Assembly: GCF_007655305.1 (NCBI RefSeq)
Contig: NZ_VLOG01000056.1
Coordinates: 1-34,524, forward strand
Direction: 5' to 3'
Length of the DNA: 34,524 nt
From: Algoriphagus algorifonticola
Lineage (GTDB): Bacteria > Bacteroidota > Bacteroidia > Cytophagales > Cyclobacteriaceae
The notes beneath the pieces are model-generated. The model did no database searches. It was not told the DNA's origin and worked only from the letters and a program-made list of their open reading frames with translations. Below are positions 1 through 8,158 of the stretch, piece after piece. Position numbers and translations under genes: made by a program. Position 1 is the stretch's first letter, and the number at the start of each line of letters is the position of its first letter.

Positions 1-340
1 TAAACCCCTTTGCATCCATTTCGCTCAGAAGGCTTGTAGAAGATTAAGAATAACGAACATCGACTGATGAATATTGAAGTGTCCTCTATGCTAAACAACG
101 ATCTTCTTCAATTACTCAATTACCCAATTACTCATCATTTACCAAATTCCTTTGCATCTCAGCCACTTTGCGGGATTCAACATCGCCGCGTCGCTAAGCC
201 GCCGCGAGAATCATTTATTTACTTCTTAAAAAATCCTAAAATCCCGCTTAGCACTCTGACTTTACCACTTCTAAGAATTAAGATTGCGTCTGGGATAAAA
301 TGTCCTATTTTTGAGGTTATCTGAGTAAAAAACCAACTCC
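1..340. other. Non-coding leader with repeat-like intergenic sequence
   Basis: I find no convincing gene in these 340 bases. An 85-codon open frame at 67-324 has no recognisable domain and low-complexity content, so I reject it. The stretch holds motifs of the kind scattered between Bacteroidota genes: an AACGAACATCGA-type segment near 50-63 and iterated ATTACTCA/ATTACCCA words at about 111-133. A short GC-rich patch (about 183-208) stands out from the AT-rich surroundings. The right end carries the MoxR promoter (284-313). The first bases could belong to the end of an upstream unit outside the window, which cannot be judged. Confidence 0.5.
284..313 (+). promoter_or_regulatory. Predicted promoter of the MoxR gene
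   Basis: TTG at 284-286 and TATTTTTG at 306-313 are separated by 19 bases. This fits the Bacteroidota housekeeping pattern (-33 TTG, -7 TAnnTTTG). Transcription would start near 317, giving a leader of about 24 nt before the ATG at 341. The -7 pattern alone is common in AT-rich DNA, so the correct spacing to a -33 box is what carries weight here. Confidence 0.55.
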
Positions 341-1312
341 ATGCATCAGGATAAAATAGCAGCAGTCATACAGGAAGTAAGAAAAGTAGTTGTCGGTCAG
401 GATAAAATGGTCAACCGCTTATTGATAGGGCTCTTTACCAATGGCCATATTCTACTGGAAGGTGTTCCCGGTCTTGCGAAGACCCTGACAGTAAATACTC
501 TTGCTAAAGTATTGCACTTGGATTTTAACCGAATTCAGTTTACTCCAGATCTCTTGCCTTCCGATTTGATAGGTACAATGATTTACAATCAGCAGACGGC
601 TAATTTCGAAGTAAAGAAAGGACCAATCTTCGCCAATTTGATTTTGGCTGATGAGGTAAACCGATCTCCCGCCAAGGTTCAGTCGGCTTTGCTAGAGGCA
701 ATGCAAGAAAAGCAGGTAACTATCGGTGAGACCACTTTTCCTTTAGATAGACCTTTTTTAGTATTGGCTACTCAAAATCCGGTTGATCAAGAAGGTACTT
801 ACCCTCTTCCTGAAGCTCAGGTCGATCGATTTATGATGAAGGTTCATATCGAGTATCCAAGTAAGGCGGATGAAATGGAAGTTATGAGAAGAATGGCCAA
901 TATGTCTTTTTCTTCTGAGGTAAATGCGGTTTTGTCCAAACAAGATATTTTTGACATCCGAAATGAGATCAATGCAATCAATATTGCCGAGCCGTTGGAG
1001 CAATATATTATTGAGTTGGTTTTTGCAACCAGATTCCCGGAACAATACGGTTTAAAAAACGAAGCGAAGTACATTCAATTTGGGGTTTCTCCCCGTGCAA
1101 GTATTAATTTGAATCTCGCTTCGAAGGCTGTTGCCTATATGGATGGCCGTGATTATGTGCTTCCTGAGGATATCAAAGAAATCGCAGAAGATGTGCTAAA
1201 TCACAGAATTATACTGAATTACGAAGCAGAAGCTGATAATATCAACACTCGTGACCTAGTTAAAATATTGTTGGAAAAGGTACCGATTAACAAGACGGTA
1301 ACATTGAAATAA
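341..1312 (+). CDS. MoxR-type AAA+ ATPase
   Basis: A 323-residue AAA+ ATPase of the MoxR family. These ATPases act as cytoplasmic chaperones that help insert cofactors or remodel partner proteins, usually ones carrying von Willebrand factor A domains. The Walker A loop GVPGLAKT is at about residues 41-48, Walker B LILADEVNRS at about 100-109, and a sensor region LATQNPVDQEG follows near 144-154. The C-terminal lid domain contains the family's SPRAS motif. Length is typical. The ATG at 341 fits the promoter at 284-313 and gives the expected family N-terminus. Unusually, the gene stands alone: a terminator follows directly, and no DUF58 or BatA/BatB-type vWA gene is next to it, although these usually accompany MoxR. 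Partner genes could be elsewhere. The family call is firm; the client is unknown. Confidence 0.93.
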   Translation: MHQDKIAAVIQEVRKVVVGQDKMVNRLLIGLFTNGHILLEGVPGLAKTLTVNTLAKVLHLDFNRIQFTPDLLPSDLIGTMIYNQQTANFEVKKGPIFANLILADEVNRSPAKVQSALLEAMQEKQVTIGETTFPLDRPFLVLATQNPVDQEGTYPLPEAQVDRFMMKVHIEYPSKADEMEVMRRMANMSFSSEVNAVLSKQDIFDIRNEINAINIAEPLEQYIIELVFATRFPEQYGLKNEAKYIQFGVSPRASINLNLASKAVAYMDGRDYVLPEDIKEIAEDVLNHRIILNYEAEADNINTRDLVKILLEKVPINKTVTLK

Positions 1313-1330
1313 TACAATTTAGCTTTTAAA

Positions 1331-1358
1331 AGGGCTTTCTGAGAGGAAAGCCTTTTTT
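1331..1358 (+). terminator. Intrinsic terminator after MoxR
   Basis: GGCTTTC at 1333-1339 pairs with GAAAGCC at 1346-1352 around a short loop, followed by a run of seven T. It lies 20 bases after the MoxR stop codon and separates MoxR from the lipoprotein/TonB unit. Confidence 0.85.
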
Positions 1359-1497
1359 TATGCATTTTTTGTTAATACAATATTAAATTCTGTATTCATT
1401 TTTAAAAAAAGCATAATTCGAATAATTCTCTTGCAGGTAAAAATTGATACACTTTTGTAACGTGAAAACGAACAAAACCACATTCAATTTATACCCA

Positions 1498-2730
1498 ATG
1501 AAAAAATTCAACTCTTTCTTAATGATTTTAGCAGCTGCCCTTATTGGGTTCTCGAGCTGTATTGAAGGTAATGAAAGGCCAGATCTTGGCGATGATAACG
1601 GTCAGGATGATGAGGTACTAGTTTCCTCTAATATCACTTCAAATACTACCTGGGAAACAGGCAAAACTTATGTTTTGGGAGGAAGAATTACTGTGACTTC
1701 CGGGAATACATTGACTATTCAGCCAGGAACAATCATCAAAGGTGAAGTTGGTACAGGTTCAAATGCAACTGCTTTGATCATTGCAAGAGGTGCAAAAATC
1801 AATGCTGCAGGTACAGCTAGCTCGCCTATCATTTTTACAACTATTGCAGATGAAATTCAGCCTGGACAAATCGAATCTCCTAACCTTGAGCCAAATTTAA
1901 ATGGTTTGTGGGGTGGTCTGATTATCCTTGGTAATGCGAGAGGATCTTTCCCAGGTGATGTTGCGGAGATCCAAATAGAAGGTATTCCACCTTCAGATTC
2001 AAATGGACTTTATGGAGGAACTAATGACGCTGACAATTCAGGAGTTTTAAAATATGTATCCATTAGACATGGTGGCGCCAACATTGGTGAAGGAAACGAA
2101 ATCAACGGTTTGACTCTTGGTGGTGTAGGTTCCGGCACTGTTATCGAAAATGTAGAAGTTGTTGCTAATCAGGATGATGGAATCGAGTGGTTTGGTGGAA
2201 CAGTAAACGTGACTAATGCTTTGGTATGGAATGCAGGTGATGATGCCTTGGATACTGACCAGGCTTGGGCTGGTACGTTAGATAACTTCATTGTCATCGC
2301 AGGTAGCGAAACTGACCACTGTTTGGAAATTGACGGACCAGAAGGTTCTTACCTAGCAGCTCATACAGTTAAAAACGGATCTGTAAAAGGTAACAATGTA
2401 TCTGAGTTAGCTGACTTCAGAGATGGAGCAAGAGGTACTTTCGAAAACATTTACTTCTTCGGGTTTGCTGATCCGGCATCCACAGACGGAAGAGGCGATT
2501 TCTCTTTGAGTGGAGATAAAACCCTAGCCACTTTTGCAGATGGCTCTCTAAAATTTGCTAATCTTCAAATCACTCTAGCTAATAACGTGGCCTTAGCTAC
2601 TGTATTCAGAGCTGGTACTGCTACTCATGCAACTGCAGTTGCTGCAGGGGCTAACACAGTTGGAGCCAACAAGGCCGCATTCAATACTTGGTCATGGGCC
2701 GCTGTTTCTGGTCAATTGGCTGATTTCTAA
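1498..2730 (+). CDS. Outer-membrane beta-helix lipoprotein paired with TonB receptor
   Basis: A 410-residue predicted lipoprotein. The signal peptide ends in a lipobox with Cys21 (GFSSC), followed by an acidic Asp-rich linker. I chose the ATG at 1498 because it begins a standard MKK signal peptide; a longer frame from 1444 adds 18 residues that do not fit one. From about residue 45 the chain is rich in Gly, Asn, Thr and Val with repeating patterns (LTIQPGTIIKGE, LIIARGAKI, PIIFTT), typical of a right-handed parallel beta-helix. Families like this recur in Bacteroidota beside a TonB-dependent receptor, as here, and are thought to sit on the cell surface as the receptor's partner in place of SusD. 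The ligand is unknown. A weak promoter-like CACTTTTG lies at 1450-1457. A long hairpin separates the gene from the receptor and probably sets different expression levels. Confidence 0.8.
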   Translation: MKKFNSFLMILAAALIGFSSCIEGNERPDLGDDNGQDDEVLVSSNITSNTTWETGKTYVLGGRITVTSGNTLTIQPGTIIKGEVGTGSNATALIIARGAKINAAGTASSPIIFTTIADEIQPGQIESPNLEPNLNGLWGGLIILGNARGSFPGDVAEIQIEGIPPSDSNGLYGGTNDADNSGVLKYVSIRHGGANIGEGNEINGLTLGGVGSGTVIENVEVVANQDDGIEWFGGTVNVTNALVWNAGDDALDTDQAWAGTLDNFIVIAGSETDHCLEIDGPEGSYLAAHTVKNGSVKGNNVSELADFRDGARGTFENIYFFGFADPASTDGRGDFSLSGDKTLATFADGSLKFANLQITLANNVALATVFRAGTATHATAVAAGANTVGANKAAFNTWSWAAVSGQLADF

Positions 2731-2741
2731 ACTCAAAAAAT

Positions 2742-2780
2742 AAAAGGAAGAAAGGGTTTGCAAGGTCCTTTCTTCCTTTT
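2742..2780 (+). terminator. Perfect 14-bp hairpin between lipoprotein and receptor genes
   Basis: The sequence at 2742-2755 is exactly complementary to 2767-2780 (AAAAGGAAGAAAGG with CCTTTCTTCCTTTT), with an 11-base loop. The descending arm ends in only four T before a C, so it may be a leaky terminator or an mRNA 3' stabiliser rather than a full stop. The receptor ATG follows 29 bases later with no clear separate promoter, so the receptor is probably made from read-through transcripts. Confidence 0.7.
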
Positions 2781-2809
2781 CTAAAAAGTATTCAATTACA
2801 AATTGCTGT

Positions 2810-5713
2810 ATGAAAAATAAATCTAAAAATCTCTTCGCCAAAAAAACGGTGATCTTGATTATCCTGGTTTTGACCCAGGTTATTGCCGGTTTTGCCTTTG
2901 CGCAAAAGGGTACCATCCGGGGGGCTATTTATGAGCAGGCTACCGGTGAACCTCTCTTCGGGGTTTCAGTGCTTGTGAAAGAAACAGGAACTGGAGCGGT
3001 AACTGATTTTGATGGAAAATTTGAAATTCAGGTTGAACCAGGATCTTACTCTCTACAGATTTCCTACATTTCTTACGCTACTATTCAGTTGACTGAAGTA
3101 GAAGTAAAGACCGGAGCTGTCAATGTATTGAATGATATCTTGATGGCAGATGAAGCTTCTGAATTGGAAACTGTGACAATTGCAGCTTCTGCAATCAGAA
3201 CTACAGAATCTGCTTTGATGTCTGTGAAAAGAAATGCAGCCAATCTAATGGATGGTATTTCTGCAAGCTCTTTCCGTCAAATCGGTGATGGTGATGCAGC
3301 TTCTGCAGTAAAACGAGTTACCGGTGTTTCTATCGAAGGAGGAAAATACATCTACGTAAGAGGTTTGGGTGACAGATATACCAAGACTGTATTGAATGGT
3401 GTTGATATTCCTGGTTTGGATCCGGATAGAAACTCTATCCAAATGGATATCTTCCCAACGAATGTGATTGACAATATCATTGTTTCAAAGTCATTCACAG
3501 CAGAACTTCCAGCTGATTTTACCGGTGGAGTGGTAGATATTGAGACCAAGGATTTTCCTGAGGAGAAAAATATGCGATTGAGCCTAAGTGGTGGCTTGAC
3601 TCCTTCCATGCACTTTAATTCCAGTTACCTGAAGTATGACGGTGGTCAGACAGATTGGCTAGGTTTCGACGATGGTACAAGAGCTATCCCTACAGATGGT
3701 AGAACTAACATTCCACAATATGGACAGGCGGTAGGTAACCCTAACGGAGCAAGAGGGATGGAATATCAGGAGATTTTGGGAAGCTTCAACAGAACGTTAG
3801 GAGGATATAGAACTAACAGCTTGATGGATTTGGGTGTTAGCTTTTCTCTAGGAAATCAAGTTGCAAGAACCAAAGCAACTTGGGGTTATAACTTTGCTCT
3901 GACTTACAAAAATGAAACAGAGTTTTACCAGGATGCCGAATTCAACCTTTTTGCAAAACCAAGACAGGCTAATGACACTGAGCTAGAACCTCTGGAAAGA
4001 CAAAGAGGTGACTACGGTGTAAACAATGTTTTGTTGGGAGGACTTGCAGGGATTGCTTTGAAAACTGATAATTCCAAGTACAAATTGAATATCATGCACC
4101 TTCAAAATGGTGAATCCAAAGCTGGTGAATTTGATTTCGTCAATACTAACCTTGGAGCAAACTTTGAAGCGAAGCAGTATAACTTGGAGTATAGCCAAAG
4201 AGGACTTACCAGTGTTTTATTGGGAGGTACACATTTCTTTAATGCCAGAGATTGGGAAGTAAACTGGAAATTGGCACCGACCAGATCTACTATTGAAGAT
4301 CCGGACATCAGATTTACAAGATTCAGAGTTCCTACCAATACCATTTCTACTGAAGTAGGTTTACCTGCAAGAATCTGGAGAAATTTGGAAGAATACAGTG
4401 TAGTGGGTAAAGTAGATATAGCTAAATCCCTTTCTTTATTCCAAAGAGAATCAAAAGTAAAGTTTGGATCTAATTATGTGTTCAAATACCGTGACTTCAA
4501 TATCCAAAGCTTCCAATTTGCAACTGGTGACACTGAATTCGTAGGAGATCCAAACGAAATCCTAAGAGATGAGAACTTATTCTCTGGGACAAACAGAAAT
4601 GGAGTAAGATACAATGCGGATTTTATTCCAATCAACCCTAATGAGTATCAATCTATTGCTACCAATGTAGCGGGTTATGCTTCTGTTGAAGCGAAACCAG
4701 CAGATAAATTAAAGGCAATTGTTGGCTTGAGAGTAGAGAAATTCAATCAGTACTATACAGGTACTAATCAAACCGGAACCATCAACTTTGATTTGGTGAC
4801 TATGTTGGATGATATTGATTTCTTCCCGACAGTGAACTTGATCTACAACTTGAAAGACAATCAGAATCTAAGACTTTCTGCTTCCAGAACTATCGCAAGA
4901 CCATCTTTCAAAGAATTGTCTTATGCTGAGATTCTAGATCCGATTACCGGTAGAACTTTCATCGGTGGCTTGTACCCTGAGACTACCAATGGTGGTACAG
5001 AGGTGCTTTGGGATGGAAACTTGGTTTCAACAAGAATCAACAACTTTGATATCAGATGGGAAGCATTCCAAGAAAGAGGTCAAATGCTTTCTGTCAGTGC
5101 TTTCTACAAAACTTTCGACAGACCAATTGAAATGGTGCAGTTCCTTGCTGACCCAGGTACTTTCCAACCAAGAAACGTAGGAAACGGTACAGTAGCAGGT
5201 TTGGAATTCGAATTCAGAAAGTCTTTGGCATTTATCACTCCTGCTTTGGAAAAATTCAACTGGAATACAAACGTAACTGTAACCGAGTCCCGGATCAAAA
5301 TGTCAGAATCTGAATTCAGATCCAGATCATTGACTGCCAGAGAAGGAGAAGTAGTGGAAGATACCAGAGATATGGCTGGACAAGCTCCTTATATTATCAA
5401 TACAGGTTTAGCATACCAAGATTATAATAAAGGCTGGGAAGCTGGTGTATTCTACAATGTGCAGGGTTCTACTTTGAACTATGTAGGTTTTGGAAACAGA
5501 ACAGATACTTACACGGTACCTTTCCACAGCTTAAACTTGAATATCAATAAGTCATTTGGAGCTGATGAGAGAATCCAGGCTGGATTTGGAGTTCAGAATA
5601 TCCTAAATGATAAAAGAGAAATGGTGTTTAGATCTTTCGCAGCGCAAGATCAGATCTTTACCAGCCTTGCACCAGGCTTGAGAATGAACTTTAAAGTAGC
5701 ATTTTCTTTCTAA
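2810..5713 (+). CDS. TonB-dependent outer membrane receptor
   Basis: A 967-residue TonB-dependent receptor. A signal peptide runs to about residue 32 (AFAQ). A carboxypeptidase-regulatory-like beta-sandwich covers about 34-115 (GTIRGAIYEQATGEPLFGVSV). A plug domain covers about 130-250, with VKRVTGVSIEGGKYIYVRGLGDRY and a DIETKDFP segment. A long 22-strand-type barrel follows and ends in the aromatic FKVAFSF expected of outer-membrane barrels. It would import a scarce ligand energised by TonB/ExbBD. The plug lacks the SusC signature and no SusD gene is present, so it is not a classical glycan system. The upstream beta-helix lipoprotein is the likely surface partner. The substrate cannot be read from sequence. 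Confidence 0.93.
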   Translation: MKNKSKNLFAKKTVILIILVLTQVIAGFAFAQKGTIRGAIYEQATGEPLFGVSVLVKETGTGAVTDFDGKFEIQVEPGSYSLQISYISYATIQLTEVEVKTGAVNVLNDILMADEASELETVTIAASAIRTTESALMSVKRNAANLMDGISASSFRQIGDGDAASAVKRVTGVSIEGGKYIYVRGLGDRYTKTVLNGVDIPGLDPDRNSIQMDIFPTNVIDNIIVSKSFTAELPADFTGGVVDIETKDFPEEKNMRLSLSGGLTPSMHFNSSYLKYDGGQTDWLGFDDGTRAIPTDGRTNIPQYGQAVGNPNGARGMEYQEILGSFNRTLGGYRTNSLMDLGVSFSLGNQVARTKATWGYNFALTYKNETEFYQDAEFNLFAKPRQANDTELEPLERQRGDYGVNNVLLGGLAGIALKTDNSKYKLNIMHLQNGESKAGEFDFVNTNLGANFEAKQYNLEYSQRGLTSVLLGGTHFFNARDWEVNWKLAPTRSTIEDPDIRFTRFRVPTNTISTEVGLPARIWRNLEEYSVVGKVDIAKSLSLFQRESKVKFGSNYVFKYRDFNIQSFQFATGDTEFVGDPNEILRDENLFSGTNRNGVRYNADFIPINPNEYQSIATNVAGYASVEAKPADKLKAIVGLRVEKFNQYYTGTNQTGTINFDLVTMLDDIDFFPTVNLIYNLKDNQNLRLSASRTIARPSFKELSYAEILDPITGRTFIGGLYPETTNGGTEVLWDGNLVSTRINNFDIRWEAFQERGQMLSVSAFYKTFDRPIEMVQFLADPGTFQPRNVGNGTVAGLEFEFRKSLAFITPALEKFNWNTNVTVTESRIKMSESEFRSRSLTAREGEVVEDTRDMAGQAPYIINTGLAYQDYNKGWEAGVFYNVQGSTLNYVGFGNRTDTYTVPFHSLNLNINKSFGADERIQAGFGVQNILNDKREMVFRSFAAQDQIFTSLAPGLRMNFKVAFSF

Positions 5714-5733
5714 GGATTAATTACCACAATGAA

Positions 5734-5771
5734 AAAGGCTTCCAAAGAGATTTGGAAGCCTTTATTTTTTT
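5734..5771 (+). terminator. Strong terminator with GAGA tetraloop, probably bidirectional
   Basis: A 13-bp stem (5734-5746 with 5751-5763) is closed by a GNRA-type GAGA loop. It is followed by A and seven T on the plus strand, and a run of T also follows on the minus strand. It sits between the converging receptor and cupin genes and can serve both. Confidence 0.88.
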
Positions 5772-5780
5772 GTGATGATA

Positions 5781-6266
5781 TTAAGTTAATCGATGTATTA
5801 TATACTTTTCTTCCGGGTAAAGTGCCAAAAGGCTTCCTGTGGAAAACAGCTCAAAGTCTTCAAAATCAAAACCCGGTGATACTACGCAGGATACCAGCGC
5901 ATAAGAATCCGGCGAATCAACACTGCTTCCGAAGATTGTTTTTGCCTGAACCAACCGCTGTGGTTGACAACTTTCTTCATTCGCTGGACCTAATGACATG
6001 ATTTGATGTCCTTCTTCCGAAAGTGTATGAACAGAAAGTGGGCTGCCCTCATGCCAAAACCACAGTTCATCACTTTGAATTCTATGGAAACGTGAGATAT
6101 TTTCAGAGGTCAATAGAAAATAAATGGCTGTACTTAAATTCCTTTTCCCATTATCAGTCTCAATGGTTTCTGGAGATCTATAAATTTCCCTGTAAAAACC
6201 ACCTTCAGGGTGCGCTTGCATCTGAAGACTTTTCACTAAGAATTCTACTCTTTCCTGAGTATTCAT
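5781..6266 (-). CDS. DUF985 cupin-family protein
   Basis: A 161-residue protein of the DUF985 (cupin_5) family, a small RmlC-like beta-barrel. The opening QMQAHPEGGFYREIYRSPE and the core FHRIQSDELWFWHEGSPL with the later VSCVVSPGFDFEDFELF are the family's hallmarks. His and Glu residues in these segments form the usual cupin metal or ligand site. No reaction is established for the family. It starts directly after the wecB stop codon (TAA immediately followed by ATG), so the two are translationally coupled. This suggests a role in sugar or nucleotide-sugar metabolism, but that is inference from position only. Confidence 0.85.
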   Translation of the reverse strand: MNTQERVEFLVKSLQMQAHPEGGFYREIYRSPETIETDNGKRNLSTAIYFLLTSENISRFHRIQSDELWFWHEGSPLSVHTLSEEGHQIMSLGPANEESCQPQRLVQAKTIFGSSVDSPDSYALVSCVVSPGFDFEDFELFSTGSLLALYPEEKYIIHRLT

Positions 6267-7361
6267 TTATTGATAGGTTTCCATCAAAATTGAGACAATT
6301 CTATCCGCTGTTTTTCCGTCCCACATTGGAATTCCCTGGTATTGCTTCCAATCCCCATTCATGATTTTTTCCAGGTATGGTCGAAGTTTGGCAGGGTCTG
6401 TACCTACCAATTCGTTGGTGCCCAAATGAATGGTTTCTGGTCTTTCAGTATTATCTCTTAAGGTTACACAAGGCACATTCATGATAGATGCCTCCTCGGT
6501 AATACCTCCTGAATCGGTAATGACACCTTTTGCATTTTTTACCAAATAATTGAATTGCAAATAACCCAAAGGCTCACACATGTGAAGATTAGGGGCGGCA
6601 ATGCCTATTGCCTGAAGGTTTTTGGCTGTTCTTGGGTGAACAGGGAATATGATTGGTAAGCCTTGAGTTCCTTCCAAAATAGCATCGATCATGGCCTTAA
6701 GCTTTTGCTCCTGATCCACATTGGCAGGTCTGTGCATGGTCATGACGAAGTATTTTCCCTTTTCCAGCCCATCAAAAATAGCTCCTTCGGGCTTTTGGAA
6801 TCTAGGCATCTGGGCCATTAGCGTATCTATCATGGTATTTCCCACAAAGTGAATTTTACTTTCAGGGAAGCCACTTTTTCTAAGATTCTCATTAGCTATT
6901 TCTGAGGTAGTAAAAAAGTGGTCAGTAATAGAGTCGGTTACCATTCGGTTGATTTCTTCTGGCATAGTCAAATCCCCGGAACGAATTCCACCTTCCACAT
7001 GAGCTACGTCAATACAGAGCTTTTTCGCTGCAATCGAGCAGGCCAAAGTGCTGGTGACATCTCCCACTACTATAACCAAATCAGTGGGATTTTCCATCAA
7101 CTCTTTTTCAAAAGCTACCATGATTGAGGCTGTTTGCTCGGCCTGAGTTCCTCCTCCGCCACCCAGATTTGCGTGAGGCTCCGGAATGTTTAATTGCTCA
7201 AAAAAGTCCCCGGACATTTTTTTATCATAGTGTTGTCCTGTGTGAACCAGTCTAAAATTCACGTTTTTCCCATTCTTTTGCTGCTTTTGAATAGCATGAA
7301 TGATGGGAGCTATTTTCATAAAATTCGGCCGTGCACCTGCGACAATAGTAAAAGTTGACAT
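6267..7361 (-). CDS. wecB: UDP-N-acetylglucosamine 2-epimerase (non-hydrolysing)
   Basis: A 364-residue cytoplasmic enzyme converting UDP-GlcNAc to UDP-ManNAc, a precursor for surface polysaccharides. The N-terminal GARPNFMKIAPI is the family signature. Residues matching the WecB catalytic set are present: Asp101 (VVGD), Glu123 (HVEGG), Glu136 (MPEEINR) and His210 (MTMHRP). The UDP-binding segment DSGGITEEA is near the C-terminus. Length is normal. It is first in a two-gene minus-strand unit with the DUF985 cupin. A promoter-like TATTTTTG at 7389-7382 would give a short leader. Divergent from it are a lipoprotein and a Wzi-like outer-membrane protein, which fits a capsule or exopolysaccharide neighbourhood. 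No glycosyltransferase or Wzx/Wzy gene is in view. Confidence 0.95.
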   Translation of the reverse strand: MSTFTIVAGARPNFMKIAPIIHAIQKQQKNGKNVNFRLVHTGQHYDKKMSGDFFEQLNIPEPHANLGGGGGTQAEQTASIMVAFEKELMENPTDLVIVVGDVTSTLACSIAAKKLCIDVAHVEGGIRSGDLTMPEEINRMVTDSITDHFFTTSEIANENLRKSGFPESKIHFVGNTMIDTLMAQMPRFQKPEGAIFDGLEKGKYFVMTMHRPANVDQEQKLKAMIDAILEGTQGLPIIFPVHPRTAKNLQAIGIAAPNLHMCEPLGYLQFNYLVKNAKGVITDSGGITEEASIMNVPCVTLRDNTERPETIHLGTNELVGTDPAKLRPYLEKIMNGDWKQYQGIPMWDGKTADRIVSILMETYQ

Positions 7362-7381
7362 AGTTTAACTTTGGTTTGTGG

Positions 7382-7389
7382 CAAAAATA
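7382..7389 (-). promoter_or_regulatory. Possible -7 box for wecB
   Basis: TATTTTTG on the minus strand matches TAnnTTTG and would start transcription about 17 bases before the wecB ATG. No TTG lies at the right distance upstream, so this is only a partial match. Confidence 0.35.
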
Positions 7390-7491
7390 AGAAATGATGA
7401 CTCAGTTCTATGATATTTAGGCACTTTTCCAGTCTCCTAATTGGCTGCTTTTTTGTTTCTTTGTAGCTAGAGTTTTATAAGATTCAGACAT

Positions 7492-8157
7492 ATGAATATT
7501 TGGACCTGGAAGCGGGGTAGAAATTTGCTTTCTTTTTTAATACTAACTTTTGCAATTAGCGCCTGCACAGATACCTTGGAATCATCGGTAGTGGTTTATG
7601 ATAATGATTTTTCCACGCTGGATTTAAAAGGCTTTGAAAACGGAAGGCTGTTTATTTTCCAAAATGATACGATTGCAGGGCATTACCACAATGAGGAAGT
7701 ATCTGTAAAATTGGATAATCTTCCATCACACAATATGTTGAAAATTACCACAGAAGTCTTGATTCATGACAGTTGGGATGGAAATGCTGATGATGGACTG
7801 TCGGGGCCGGATTATTGGTTTTTTGGAATAGACGATGAAGAAATATTCAGGACTACCTTTTCCAATTCCCCTTGTGAATCAACCTATTGTCTTTACCAGT
7901 CATTTCCGAATTCATATTTTCGGCAGAATGTACCCAAATCTGGTAGTACTAGAACCAATATGCCTGGATTATGCATATTTGGTGCTTTCCCTAATTACAC
8001 CAGTAGATATACTGTTTCCAAAATCATCAGACATCAAAGTTCAGATGTGAAGATTTTTTGGAATTCTGAATTACGCCAAGAGAATAGTCCGGACCCTAAA
8101 TGTGATGAGTCTTGGTCCTTGGCAAAAATTACCGTTGAAGCATTGATTGTTAATTAA
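7492..8157 (+). CDS. Lipoprotein with HDSWDGN motif, function unknown
   Basis: A 221-residue predicted lipoprotein with its lipobox at Cys25 (AISAC). The mature part is beta-rich and resembles a single jelly-roll-like domain. A conserved-looking acidic motif, IHDSWDGNADDGLSGPDYW, lies at about residues 90-110; similar motifs occur in secreted Bacteroidota proteins and may bind calcium or sugar, which is inference. Four cysteines in the second half (CESTYC, GLC, KCDE) could form disulfides. The stop codon lies one base before the ATG of the Wzi-like gene, so the two are co-expressed. That points to a cell-envelope role connected with surface polysaccharide. I do not recognise a named family. 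Confidence 0.7.
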   Translation: MNIWTWKRGRNLLSFLILTFAISACTDTLESSVVVYDNDFSTLDLKGFENGRLFIFQNDTIAGHYHNEEVSVKLDNLPSHNMLKITTEVLIHDSWDGNADDGLSGPDYWFFGIDDEEIFRTTFSNSPCESTYCLYQSFPNSYFRQNVPKSGSTRTNMPGLCIFGAFPNYTSRYTVSKIIRHQSSDVKIFWNSELRQENSPDPKCDESWSLAKITVEALIVN

Positions 8158-8158
8158 T

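Noticed and set aside
183..208. GC-rich patch as part of a tRNA or structured RNA
   Set aside because: No cloverleaf, conserved T-loop or extended stem could be drawn around it.
67..324. An 85-codon frame upstream of MoxR
   Set aside because: It overlaps the MoxR promoter, has repeat-like composition and no recognisable protein pattern.
5729..6001. A 90-codon plus-strand frame after the TonB receptor
   Set aside because: It starts in the terminator hairpin and runs antisense through the DUF985 cupin gene; it is a shadow.
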